Shown here piece by piece: positions 27,272 through 36,271 of a DNA stretch of 64,000 bases. The notes beneath the pieces are model-generated. The model saw only the letters and a program-made list of their open reading frames with translations. It was not told the DNA's origin and ran no database searches. How positions within the stretch are numbered: the stretch's first letter is position 1; each line of letters starts with the position of its first letter. Position numbers and translations under genes: made by a program. Source of the DNA: CAHJXF01 sp038225855 (GTDB lineage Bacteria > Pseudomonadota > Gammaproteobacteria > Burkholderiales > Burkholderiaceae_D); contig JBBRQU010000001.1 in the NCBI GenBank assembly GCA_038225855.1, positions 1-64,000 of the forward strand, read 5' to 3'.

Positions 27272-30270
27272 CGCGCAACGCTCACGGTCGATGCGCCTTC
27301 GACCCAGGCGCCCTTGCGACACAGGCCGCGCATGTCGCAGCGCTTACAGACTGCCTCGATCCCCTGCGCGCGCATCGGCGCACCGGCGTACAGGCGGGTG
27401 AATTCGTCGATCAAGCGCGCCTCGACCGCTTCGCTCAACTCGTCGAGCGCATGCCTGGGCGACACGCGCTCCACCCTGCTTCGATCCACGCTCAGATAGC
27501 TCGCGATGCTGCCGTCCCCCACCACGGCATGGCGCATCAATGCGCGATAGAACGGCAACTGCACGTCTTCGCCCGGCTCGACAAGCTCCTTCTTCAACGC
27601 GTCCTTCGAACGCGCCTTGTAATCGAGGATCGCGATGCGCTTGCCGTCGCTCGAGCGATCGATGCGATCGACGCGGCCCGCCAGGGTCAGCGTGCGCGGA
27701 TGTGGCCCACCGGCATCGAGATCGAATGTCACTTCACGTTTTTCCTCGGCCGTGGAAAAACGCCAGCCCTGCCCGGTCCACTCGCGCCACCACGCGATGT
27801 AGCTTTGCACCAACGGCATCCAGCGCGCGCGCCACGCGAGATAGTCGGGGTTGGCGGCAATGCGTTCGGCGAAAACCGCTTCGGAAATTTCGCGCAGGCG
27901 TTGCTCTCGATGCGCGTCCTCCTCGGTGGGATCGGCGCGAGGAATATGCACGGCCCACTCGCGATGAAAGTCTTCGAGGATGCCGTGGACGACTTCACCG
28001 TAGTCGCGCTTCTCGGCTTCGTCGCTCACGTCGTCGAGCGGTGCGAGACCCAGCATGGAGCGCGCGAAGTAGCGATAGGGACAACTGACGAAGGCGTTCG
28101 CTTGCGACGCGGTGATCCGGTCGGGCAGGAGCATCGTCGCGCTCGGCGCGGGGCTATGCACAGGTGATGGTTCGACCTCGTACACGGGCCACGTGTAGCG
28201 ATGGCCGACGCGACGATTCGCGTGGGCCCGTCCGTCAGCGCGCATGGCTGTCGCCATGCGTTCGATCTGCAGCAGCCGCTCGATCGCCGCTGCGGGCAGG
28301 CGCGCTTCGCCATCGGCCTCGGCCTGCCAGGTCACCATCGCATGGCGCGCCTGCCCGAGGACGACGGCCAGTGTCGCAAGCTCGCCTTCTTCGATTTCGT
28401 CGCGGCGGCCTAGGCCGAGCTCGGCGCGAAGCCCAGGCGTAAGAAAGAATGCAGAGTCTGCGCGCGTGGGGAAGTGACTCGCGTCGGCGCCGACGACCAC
28501 GACCGCATCGAAGCGCCGCAAGGCCGCCCCGCCCAGCGACGTGAAGACCACCGGGCTCTCGATCGCCGTGTCGTGCACGGTCGCGGATTCGAGGGCGTCG
28601 GCGATCAGGCCGCGCCACTCGGCATAGGTGAAGCTTGGACTGCGGAAGCTCGGGGCGCGCGCCTCGCGGGCCACGTTTCGCTTCGTCGTTGCGCGCGCTG
28701 CGTCGCTCGCGACAGGGGTCGATGCCGCGACCCCATCGGCGAGACTCTCGATCATGTCGAGCACCTTCGCACCGACACGATCGCCGCGCAGCGCGGCGTG
28801 CAGGCCGTTGTCGATCAGCGACAGGCGCAACCATTCGAAGAACACCGTCAACGGACGACGACCGCGAGCGACGGCAGCGAGCGTATGCAGGCGACGCACA
28901 TGCATGCGCGCACGTTGTCGTTGGTCGTGCGTGGATCGCGGCGCACGATCGACCGCGGCGACGACCGCATCCCATCCGCGACTCACGTTCGCGGCGCGAA
29001 CGGCGCGCTCGATGGTCGCGACGAGCTCGGGCTTGTCGTCGATGTCGGCCCACGCGAAGCCCGACCTCGCCCAATCGAGCAGCGTTGCGGTCTCGCAGGT
29101 CGCGCCGTCGGGCGAGGCGAGATCGAGCCAGCGCATCAGTGCGCCTGCGGCGGTGGTGGTGGACAAGCGCCAACCCGACTCGTCGACCGGCATGACCTTC
29201 GCGCGCTCGAGTAGCGCGCGCACGCGCCGTGCGACTCGTCGATCGAGCGCGATCAGCGCGATGCTGCGCGGCGCGTTGGTGGCTGCGGGGTCGGCTGCAG
29301 ATGCGAGCCATTGCACAACCTGCGATGCGGCAGCGGTTGCTTCTTCCTCGAGGCTCGCGGCGCCCAGACACACGACATGCGACATCGAATGCTGTCCAGC
29401 CGCCAGGACATGCGCGCGCTCGAGCAATACCGCGGGTCGTTGGTCGCAGTCGCGGAGATCGGCCGACAGTTCGGGCCATGCCGCAAGCAATGCGGGATGC
29501 GACGCCAGCGACGCGGCCACGTCGACCTCGATGATTTCGACAGGCGCGCGCTCGCCATAGCGTCGAAGAAATGCCGCTTCGTGCGGCGCTTGCGGCCCGA
29601 TCCCGCGAACCACCAGCAAGGGCTGCGATGCCGCATCGATGAGGCTTCGCATCGCGTGCAATTCGGCCGCAACGCGATCGGATGGGTCGCTCGCATTCGC
29701 GCGCCACACACCGAGCACGAGCTCGGCCTCGGGCGACGCCGCGACCTGCGCGCGCCCGCGAAAGTGCGCGGCGATCGCGGCGTTCACCCGCGCCATGTCG
29801 GCATGCGTGGCGAACGCCGCGCGAGACAGATCGTCACCCAGGGCGGTCAGTTGCCGCGCCATAGCCCACATCGCCGTGGGACCGCCGGCCGCGAGTCCGC
29901 TCGCGAGCCATGCGTTGCGGCGTAGCGAATCGAAGAGTGCGAGATGCCGTGCGGTGTCGCTTGCGATCGGACCGGTAGCGCGGTCGATCACGGTATCGCT
30001 GAACCATTCGGCCAGCGTCGTGATGCGTGGAAGCGCAGCCACGCTCACGCCGCGTGCGTTCATGCGCGACGCCAGCGCGGCGCGCAGCGGCATTGCGAGT
30101 GCGATCGACGGGATCAGAACCCGCAGCGCGCCCTCCCCCGCGCCCTCCCCACAGCGCTCGAACACGCGCGCCGCGATCGTGTCCCAGTAGCGCTCGTCGA
30201 AGGCAATGCGGCTGGTGCCCGGTCCCCCTCCATTCAAGCAAGAGGTCGGGTGGGAAAGGTGTTGACTCAT
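27268..30270 (-). CDS. addB: AddB-type PD-(D/E)XK nuclease subunit
   Basis: 1000 aa. The C-terminal third is a PD-(D/E)XK nuclease: TASQANAFVSCPYRYFARSM, YGEVVHGILEDFHREW and RIAILDYKARSKDALKKELV. Cysteines in CPYRYF and CKRCDMRGLC match the iron-sulfur staple of AddB nucleases. The N-terminal helicase-like half (LRVLIPSIALAMPLRAAL) lacks a recognisable GKT Walker A, as in many proteobacterial AddB proteins. It is translationally coupled to addA and should work with it in end resection. Confidence 0.92.
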   Translation of the reverse strand: MSQHLSHPTSCLNGGGPGTSRIAFDERYWDTIAARVFERCGEGAGEGALRVLIPSIALAMPLRAALASRMNARGVSVAALPRITTLAEWFSDTVIDRATGPIASDTARHLALFDSLRRNAWLASGLAAGGPTAMWAMARQLTALGDDLSRAAFATHADMARVNAAIAAHFRGRAQVAASPEAELVLGVWRANASDPSDRVAAELHAMRSLIDAASQPLLVVRGIGPQAPHEAAFLRRYGERAPVEIIEVDVAASLASHPALLAAWPELSADLRDCDQRPAVLLERAHVLAAGQHSMSHVVCLGAASLEEEATAAASQVVQWLASAADPAATNAPRSIALIALDRRVARRVRALLERAKVMPVDESGWRLSTTTAAGALMRWLDLASPDGATCETATLLDWARSGFAWADIDDKPELVATIERAVRAANVSRGWDAVVAAVDRAPRSTHDQRQRARMHVRRLHTLAAVARGRRPLTVFFEWLRLSLIDNGLHAALRGDRVGAKVLDMIESLADGVAASTPVASDAARATTKRNVAREARAPSFRSPSFTYAEWRGLIADALESATVHDTAIESPVVFTSLGGAALRRFDAVVVVGADASHFPTRADSAFFLTPGLRAELGLGRRDEIEEGELATLAVVLGQARHAMVTWQAEADGEARLPAAAIERLLQIERMATAMRADGRAHANRRVGHRYTWPVYEVEPSPVHSPAPSATMLLPDRITASQANAFVSCPYRYFARSMLGLAPLDDVSDEAEKRDYGEVVHGILEDFHREWAVHIPRADPTEEDAHREQRLREISEAVFAERIAANPDYLAWRARWMPLVQSYIAWWREWTGQGWRFSTAEEKREVTFDLDAGGPHPRTLTLAGRVDRIDRSSDGKRIAILDYKARSKDALKKELVEPGEDVQLPFYRALMRHAVVGDGSIASYLSVDRSRVERVSPRHALDELSEAVEARLIDEFTRLYAGAPMRAQGIEAVCKRCDMRGLCRKGAWVEGASTVSVAR

Positions 30271-30447
30271 CGCGAAGAGCGTAACGCAAGCGCGCGTCCA
30301 CCGACTCAGGCTGGACCGCGCTGCCTCTTGAATGCTGCATTTATGTCATCATCTGCCGCACATCGAGTAGCGCATTGCGCGTCGCTCGCAGCAGGTAGCC
30401 AACGCCGCTCTCGGTCGCAGGCAACGCCAACAAACGCAGAGGCATTC

Positions 30448-30774
30448 ATGAGCGAAACCATCAAGACCGTTTCGGACGCAACGTTCGACGCGGATGTGTT
30501 GAAGTCGGACGGACCGGTGCTGGTCGATTACTGGGCCGAGTGGTGCGGACCCTGCAAGATGGTCGCGCCGATACTCGACGAAGTCTCGAAGGCCTACGCG
30601 GGCAAGCTGACGATCGCCAAGCTCAACGTCGACGAGAACCAGTCGGTGCCCGCGAAGTACGGCATACGGGGCATCCCCACACTGATGCTTTTCAACAAGG
30701 GCGAGATCGTCGGCACCAAGGTCGGCGCGATGTCGAAGTCGCAACTCACGCAGTTCATCGACAGCAATATCTGA
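30448..30774 (+). CDS. trxA: Thioredoxin 1
   Basis: 108 aa, ATG at 30448 with AGAGG upstream. The active site reads VDYWAEWCGPCKMVAPILDE, and the cis-proline segment is IRGIPTLMLFNKGE. It reduces cytoplasmic disulfides. It lies upstream of rho, a conserved pairing in proteobacteria. The 414-nt gap to rho allows a separate long rho leader. Confidence 0.98.
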   Translation: MSETIKTVSDATFDADVLKSDGPVLVDYWAEWCGPCKMVAPILDEVSKAYAGKLTIAKLNVDENQSVPAKYGIRGIPTLMLFNKGEIVGTKVGAMSKSQLTQFIDSNI

Positions 30775-31188
30775 ACCAGACGTCGCGCCCTCGCCGGTCA
30801 TTGCATGGGGCGGCGTCTGACGCATCCGCGCAACATGCGGCGCGGGTTGTGCGGCGAAGGCTTGTGAAATGTCTCTGACGAGCCGCACAATCCGACGGTA
30901 ATCCCGCTGCTGTTTTATTTGCGTTAGTCTTGGTTCGCTCGCAGTCTGTCGCTAGCGGTTATCGGTTCAGGTCACTCGTTGCGACCTCCGCGCACACAAC
31001 GCGCGGTTCCCGATCCTTCGCGCAGCACCGCTTCTGGTGACTCGCGCTCTTCCTCGAAAGTTAGTACCACCCCGCCCGGGCTGCACCCGCACATTCGCTG
31101 CATCGATTCCTCGAAATCGATACGCGTCGCCCTCAACAGGCCCGGCACCTTGGCTTCGCCAGACTCTTTTCCCCTCAGGGAACGCCAC
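30775..31188 (+). promoter_or_regulatory. Intergenic region and probable rho leader
   Basis: 414 nt without a convincing gene. Small hairpins are visible, for example around 31106-31125, where ATCGAT arms flank a short loop. A long untranslated leader is usual for rho, which is autoregulated by its own termination activity in other bacteria. No promoter could be placed with confidence. Confidence 0.4.
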
Positions 31189-32451
31189 ATGCACCTCTCA
31201 GAACTCAAAGCCCTCCACGTCTCGGCCCTGCTCGAAATGGCCAACGGCCTGGAGATCGAAAACGCCAACCGTCTGCGCAAACAGGAGTTGATGTTCGCGA
31301 TCCTGAAGAAGCGCGCTCGCACCGGCGAGCAGATCTTCGGCGATGGTTGCCTCGAAGTATTGCCCGACGGCTTCGGCTTCCTGCGCTCGCCCGAGGAAAG
31401 CTACATGGCGTCGCCGGACGACATCTACATCAGTCCGTCGCAGATCCGCCGCTTCAACCTGCACACCGGCGATTCGATCGAAGGCGAGGTGCGCACGCCG
31501 AAAGACGGCGAGCGCTACTTCGCGCTGGTGAAGGTCGACAAGGTCAACGACTTCCCGCCCGAAGCGTCGAAGCACAAGATCATGTTCGAGAATCTGACGC
31601 CGCTGTTTCCGAACCAACCGATGCCGCTCGAGCGCGAAATGAAGGGCGATGAGAACATCACCGGCCGCGTGATCGACATGCTCTCGCCGATCGGCAAGGG
31701 ACAGCGCGGCCTCCTGGTCGCGTCGCCGAAAAGCGGCAAGACGGTGATGATGCAGCACATCGCGCACGCGATCGCGGCCAACCATCCCGACGTGGTGCTG
31801 ATCGTGCTGCTGATCGACGAGCGTCCCGAGGAAGTCACCGAGATGCAGCGTTCGGTGCGCGGTGAAGTCGTCGCATCGACCTTCGACGAGCCCGCCACAC
31901 GTCACGTGCAGGTCGCCGAGATGGTGATCGAAAAGGCCAAGCGTCTGGTCGAGATGAAGAAGGACGTGGTGATCCTGCTCGACTCGATCACGCGTCTGGG
32001 TCGCGCCTACAACACGGTGATTCCCGCGTCGGGCAAGGTGCTCACCGGCGGTGTCGACGCGAACGCGCTGCAGCGTCCCAAGCGCTTCTTCGGCGCCGCG
32101 CGCAATATCGAAGAAGGCGGCTCGCTCACGATCATCGCGACCGCGCTGATCGAAACCGGTAGCCGCATGGACGACGTGATCTATGAGGAGTTCAAGGGCA
32201 CCGGCAACATGGAAGTGCACCTCGAACGGCGTCTGGCCGAGAAGCGTGTGTACCCTGCGATGAACCTCAACAAGTCGGGCACGCGCCGCGAGGAACTGCT
32301 GATCAAGCCCGAGCTGCTGCAAAAAATCTGGGTGCTGCGCAAACTGCTCTACAGCATGGACGAAATCGAAGCGATGGAATTCATGCTCGACAAGATGAAG
32401 CAGACCAAGAACAACGCGGAGTTTTTTGATTTGATGCGGCGGGGGAGCTGA
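31189..32451 (+). CDS. rho: Transcription termination factor Rho
   Basis: 420 aa, the usual length. The N-terminal Rho domain is MHLSELKALHVSALLEMANG; the RNA-binding cold-shock-like domain spans DGCLEVLPDGFGFLRSPEES to about residue 115. Walker A is LLVASPKSGKTVMMQH, Walker B VVILLDSITRLGRAYN, and the Q/R-loop region is GVDANALQRPKRFFGAARN. It is a hexameric RNA translocase that ends transcription. The open frame extends upstream, but homology begins at this ATG. Confidence 0.98.
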   Translation: MHLSELKALHVSALLEMANGLEIENANRLRKQELMFAILKKRARTGEQIFGDGCLEVLPDGFGFLRSPEESYMASPDDIYISPSQIRRFNLHTGDSIEGEVRTPKDGERYFALVKVDKVNDFPPEASKHKIMFENLTPLFPNQPMPLEREMKGDENITGRVIDMLSPIGKGQRGLLVASPKSGKTVMMQHIAHAIAANHPDVVLIVLLIDERPEEVTEMQRSVRGEVVASTFDEPATRHVQVAEMVIEKAKRLVEMKKDVVILLDSITRLGRAYNTVIPASGKVLTGGVDANALQRPKRFFGAARNIEEGGSLTIIATALIETGSRMDDVIYEEFKGTGNMEVHLERRLAEKRVYPAMNLNKSGTRREELLIKPELLQKIWVLRKLLYSMDEIEAMEFMLDKMKQTKNNAEFFDLMRRGS

Positions 32452-32649
32452 TTCGCAAGCAGTACGTCGAATGCGTGATTCGTCAAGGCTCGATGGACGG
32501 CAGAATATCGGACCTCCCAAATCCCGCTCGCTCTGATGAACCTCCGGTCTGCTGCGCTCACGGACCGAACCTTCGACCATCTGGAATCGTGGTCCGTCAT
32601 GCCGCTTCCATCGATTGACAAGCCGAGCCGCGCCCACGAAGATCGCGCG

Positions 32650-32832
32650 ATGGAAGATCGCATACGTTCACTGGAAGGAGCCGTTGCCGGCATCACGGCA
32701 CGGCTCGATGCGACGCTACCCATGCTCGCCACCAAAGCCGATCTGCATTCCGAGATCGCGTCCCAGACCTGGAAAATCGTCGGCTGGGTCACCACGGTCG
32801 ACTACGGACTGTGCACTGTTTTCTTTAGGTGA
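32650..32832 (+). CDS. Small hypothetical protein, probably C-terminally altered
   Basis: 60 aa. It starts MEDRIRSLEGAVAGITARLD, a short coiled coil, followed by ADLHSEIASQTWKIVGWVTT, the approach to a single membrane helix seen in many small phage- or chromosome-borne proteins. The expected hydrophobic helix then breaks into DYGLCTVFFR and stops, suggesting a frameshift or truncation. An in-frame ATG at 32599 is an alternative start. I see nothing else between rho and this ORF. Confidence 0.4.
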   Translation: MEDRIRSLEGAVAGITARLDATLPMLATKADLHSEIASQTWKIVGWVTTVDYGLCTVFFR

Positions 32833-33017
32833 ATCTTATGATGTCCGCTTCGAGTCGAAAGCGGAAAATCAAACTGAGACACTACGAATAGCGAAGAAGG
32901 CTTGACGAAGCCGCGAAGTCTCATCGACGATGCGCGCTGCCGATTTCGATCGCACAACGCGAGACGCGGCGGAACCCACGGCTCTCACGAGTCGATGCGT
33001 TCAACACGGAGGATTCC

Positions 33018-33509
33018 ATGAACGCGAAAAGAGTCATCTTTCTCGCCGCAACTCTGGCGCTTCTGCCTTGCGTGACGAGCGCACAGGCCCTGGTCACCGA
33101 CCGCAGCATTTCCCTGAATGCGGCGATGACGATGGCCACCGCCAGCCTCGATCGCTGCCGGGCCGACGGCTACAAGGTCACGATCACGGTGCTCAATCGC
33201 CAGGCGCGTACCGCGGTCGTGCTGAGCGAGGACGGGGTCAATCCGCACACCATCGAGAACAGCCTGCGCAAGGCCTACACCGCGTTCACGACCAGGGCGC
33301 CGTCGGCCGAAATGGGCAAGCGGACCCAGCCCAATCTCGGAGGCTTCATGCTGCTCGACAAGATCACCACGATCGAGGGCGGCCTGCCGATCTTCGCCGG
33401 CAAGGAACTGGTCGGTGCGATCGGCATCTCCGGCGCGCCGGGTGGCGAGAAGGATGCCGCTTGCGCGCAGGTCGGCATCGACAAGATCGCCAAGGATCTG
33501 GGGAGCTGA
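33018..33509 (+). CDS. GlcG/HbpS-family heme-binding-like exported protein
   Basis: 163 aa with a signal peptide of about 22 residues (FLAATLALLPCVTSAQA) and a GGAGG ribosome-binding site. The mature part shows the GlcG/HbpS pattern: LNAAMTMATASLDRCRADGY, then TRAPSAEMGKRTQPNLGG, GGLPIFAGKELVGAIGISG and a closing helix CAQVGIDKIAKDL. Family members bind heme or small ligands in the periplasm. The exact role here is unknown. It lies between rho and rpmE2, which are often neighbours. Confidence 0.88.
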   Translation: MNAKRVIFLAATLALLPCVTSAQALVTDRSISLNAAMTMATASLDRCRADGYKVTITVLNRQARTAVVLSEDGVNPHTIENSLRKAYTAFTTRAPSAEMGKRTQPNLGGFMLLDKITTIEGGLPIFAGKELVGAIGISGAPGGEKDAACAQVGIDKIAKDLGS

Positions 33510-33529
33510 ACGGATCGCTTGGTCATGCG

Positions 33530-33697
33530 ATGAAGCGCGAAGTCCTCGTCAACGGCGGCACCGGTTATATCGGCGCGCGGCTCGCCGTTGCCCTGCTCGC
33601 TCGCGGGCATCGCGTGCGCGTGCTCGCGCGCCCTGCTTCGATCGATCGCATTCCGCCCGCGATCAAGCAAACGACGATCGCACCGAATCTGGCATAA
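33530..33697 (+). pseudogene. Truncated NAD(P)-dependent epimerase/dehydratase N-terminus
   Basis: 55 codons beginning MKREVLVNGGTGYIGARLAV, the Rossmann GxxGxxG motif of extended short-chain dehydrogenases, then LLARGHRVRVLARP. The frame stops after the second strand, while the family needs about 300 residues. No continuation is visible before rpmE2. It looks like a deletion remnant starting 20 nt after the GlcG-like gene. Confidence 0.7.
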
Positions 33698-33789
33698 TCG
33701 CGCGTTATCCATTTCCGGCAAGTAGCTCGCGTGACGGCTTTGCTTTTTTCAAGCCCCGCGACCCGGCTGCCCACTGATCCGAGGTCCCC

Positions 33790-34050
33790 ATGAAAAAAGA
33801 CATTCACCCCAATTACCGCGAAGTCGCGTTCGTCGATCTTTCGAACGACTTCAAGTTCATCACGCGCTCGACCATGAGCGCAAAGGAAAAGATCACGATC
33901 GACGGCAAGGAGTATCCGCTCGTCAAGATCGAAGTTTCGTCCGAGTCGCATCCGTTCTACACGGGCAAGCACAAGATCGTCGATACCGCGGGACGTGTCG
34001 AGAAGTTCCGCCAGAAATTCGGCAATCGTTCGGGCAAGGCCGCAGCCTGA
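33790..34050 (+). CDS. rpmE2: 50S ribosomal protein L31 type B
   Basis: 86 aa, ATG preceded by GAGG. The sequence MKKDIHPNYREVAFVDLSND with FITRSTMSAKEKITIDGKEY and SHPFYTGKHK is the cysteine-free L31B form, which can replace zinc-binding L31 when zinc is scarce. It is followed by a strong terminator. Confidence 0.98.
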   Translation: MKKDIHPNYREVAFVDLSNDFKFITRSTMSAKEKITIDGKEYPLVKIEVSSESHPFYTGKHKIVDTAGRVEKFRQKFGNRSGKAAA

Positions 34051-34116
34051 TTGCGAGGCGGTTCCCTAGCGTCGCGAAGATCGCCTTTGTCGCGCATAGG
34101 ACAAATCGGCGCGGCA

Positions 34117-34150
34117 ACAAAAAAAGGCAGCTGCGGCTGCCTTTTTTGTT
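34117..34150 (+). terminator. Rho-independent terminator after rpmE2
   Basis: A GGCAGC/GCTGCC stem with a 4-nt TGCG loop is flanked by an A-run before and a run of six Ts after it. The stem lies at 34126-34140. It is symmetric enough to work on both strands. Confidence 0.92.
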
Positions 34151-34210
34151 GGGGTCTTTGGTTGCATCCGGTTGCAGCAGTCGGGTCCGTATTTCATCCA
34201 TCATGACGCC

Positions 34211-36271
34211 GTGAATTCCACGCCCCGCACATCGCCTGCCCGCACGGCGAGTCATTCGCCCGCGCGCCTGATCGCGTCCGACACGTTGAAGCTGCCGCGC
34301 TGGGCGCTGATCGCGCTCTGCCTCGTGTACATCCTGCCCGGCCTGATCGGACGCGACCCGTGGAAGAGCGAAGACGCGGCGGGGTTCGGCGTGATGTGGA
34401 CGATGGCCACCAGCTCCGGCTACGGCGGCATCGCCGACTGGCTCCTGCCCAACGTCGCTGGCGCACCGGTGCTCGATTCAGGCCCGTTGATGCACTGGGT
34501 GGGCGCGGCTTGCGTCGTCGTCGCTTCTGCCGTTTTCGGACATGGCGTGAATGCCGCTCTCGCGGCGCGCTTCGCGACCGTGATCTTCTTTTTCGTCGCG
34601 GTCACCGGCATCTGGTACGCGACCTATCTCGTGGGGCGGCGACCCGCCGCGCAGCCGGCCGCTCTCGCGTTCGGCGGTCAGCCCGAGGCGCGCGACTACG
34701 GTCGCGTGCTGGCCGATGGCGCGCTGTTGATCCTGCTCGCGACGATCGGTCTCCTGGTTCGTGCGCACGAGAGTTCGTCGGATGTCGCGATGCTCGCGAT
34801 GCTTTCGGTCGCGCTCTATGGCATGGCGCGCAGTCTCGAGTTTCGCAAAGCCGGGGCCGGCTGGATCGCGCTCGCGATCGTCGGCCTCGTGTTGTCGCGC
34901 GGCCCCGCCCCTGCGCTCGCGATCCTCGTGCTCTGGACGATCCTGATCGCGTTCAACAACGACTTCAAACCTGCCCGCCGCGCGACCGCTGTCGTACTCG
35001 TCCCGCTCACGATCGCGGGACTGGCGATCTGGCCGCTCGCGACCTGGATCATGGTGCCCGACGCCGCGACACATATCACCGCGCGCCTCGGTGAATGGGG
35101 CCGCTACTTCGACGGCATCGACGCGCGAGCCGCGGGCAAATACGTGCGCACGCTGCCGTGGACGACGTGGATCGCGTGGCCGCTCGCGTCGTGGGGCTTG
35201 TGGACGTGGCGCAAGCGCCTGAGCGCCGCGCACATAGCATTGCCCGGCGGCTTCGTACTCGCGATGCTCGGCGTGCTGGGTTCGACCTCGGACACGTCCG
35301 ATGGGCAATTGCTGCTGGTCTTGCCTGGCCTCGTGATGCTCGCTGCGTTCGGCCTGCCGACCCTGCGACGCGGTGGCGCCAACGCGTTCGACTGGTTCAG
35401 CCTGATGCTCTATTCGATCGTTGCGATCTTCATCTGGTTCGCGTGGTTCGCGCGGATGACCGGGGCGCCCGAGGGTTTTTCGCGCAGCATCGCGCGGCTG
35501 GTGCCCGGCGCCACGCCCGAGTTCAGACCGATCGTGTTCACGATCGCGCTCGCGGCAACCATCGCATGGCTCGCGATCGTGCGCTGGCGCATCGTGGCGC
35601 ATCCCCGAGTGCTCTGGCGCAGCGTCGTGCTCGCATCGGGCGGGCTGATCCTGGTGTGGACGTTGACGGCCACGCTGTTCCTGCACGCGATCGACTACGG
35701 CCGCACCTATCGCGATGTAGCCGGCGCGTTGTCCGCGGCATTGACCGCCGCACAGAAGAACGTGGCGCAGTCAGGCAAACGCGCACGTGGACGCGCGGGC
35801 TCCGACGCGCCTGTCGTTCGCGATGCGCGCTACGCCGGCGCGCCCGGCGGCTCGTGCGTCGCCACCGACGGACTCGGGTTGGCGCAGCGCGCGTCGTTCG
35901 CGTGGTTTGCCGATGTCCATTTCTCGAAAGTCGATTATTCCGGCGACAACGTCGACGAGTGCGACTACCTGCTGCGCCAGGATCTGACGCGCAAGCCGCG
36001 CGACGAGGTCTTGCCGCAAGGCCGCTGGAAGCTGTTGTGGGAAGGCCGGCGCGCGGCCGACCGCGACGAGCGCTTCAGGCTTTACCAGAAGAGCGGCGTC
36101 GGCACCACACGCGGCGCGGGCGATGCGATCGATCGCAACGAAGGGCGGGACGTGCTCACGCCTTCAGGAGCTCTCAGCGGACCTCCCTCGAATGTGGAAA
36201 TACCAGCAGCAGGTCGGACTGCGGATCCGACTGCCATGCCGCCGCCCGAGCTCCCGAAAAAGGCGCCGTGA
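34211..36271 (+). CDS. Multi-pass membrane protein, ArnT/GT39-like glycosyltransferase
   Basis: About 686 aa from a GTG at 34211; a TTG at 34172 is also possible and no clear ribosome-binding site decides. After a Ser/Pro-rich start there are about a dozen membrane helices. The first luminal loop, LPGLIGRDPWKSEDAAGFGV, carries the acidic cluster of GT-C glycosyltransferases of the ArnT/PMT class. The C-terminal soluble part includes CVATDGLGLAQRASFAWFAD and LYQKSGVG. It would transfer a sugar from a lipid carrier in the periplasm. The acceptor is unknown. Its stop overlaps the MATE start. Confidence 0.82.
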   Translation: MNSTPRTSPARTASHSPARLIASDTLKLPRWALIALCLVYILPGLIGRDPWKSEDAAGFGVMWTMATSSGYGGIADWLLPNVAGAPVLDSGPLMHWVGAACVVVASAVFGHGVNAALAARFATVIFFFVAVTGIWYATYLVGRRPAAQPAALAFGGQPEARDYGRVLADGALLILLATIGLLVRAHESSSDVAMLAMLSVALYGMARSLEFRKAGAGWIALAIVGLVLSRGPAPALAILVLWTILIAFNNDFKPARRATAVVLVPLTIAGLAIWPLATWIMVPDAATHITARLGEWGRYFDGIDARAAGKYVRTLPWTTWIAWPLASWGLWTWRKRLSAAHIALPGGFVLAMLGVLGSTSDTSDGQLLLVLPGLVMLAAFGLPTLRRGGANAFDWFSLMLYSIVAIFIWFAWFARMTGAPEGFSRSIARLVPGATPEFRPIVFTIALAATIAWLAIVRWRIVAHPRVLWRSVVLASGGLILVWTLTATLFLHAIDYGRTYRDVAGALSAALTAAQKNVAQSGKRARGRAGSDAPVVRDARYAGAPGGSCVATDGLGLAQRASFAWFADVHFSKVDYSGDNVDECDYLLRQDLTRKPRDEVLPQGRWKLLWEGRRAADRDERFRLYQKSGVGTTRGAGDAIDRNEGRDVLTPSGALSGPPSNVEIPAAGRTADPTAMPPPELPKKAP

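Noticed and set aside
30967..31322. Small open frames antisense to the rho leader
   Set aside because: Arg/Ser-rich, no start signals, overlapping the beginning of rho.
35095..36267. N-terminal extension of the MATE gene by about 390 codons
   Set aside because: The extension lies over the glycosyltransferase-like gene in another frame and has shadow composition; MATE homology begins after 36340.
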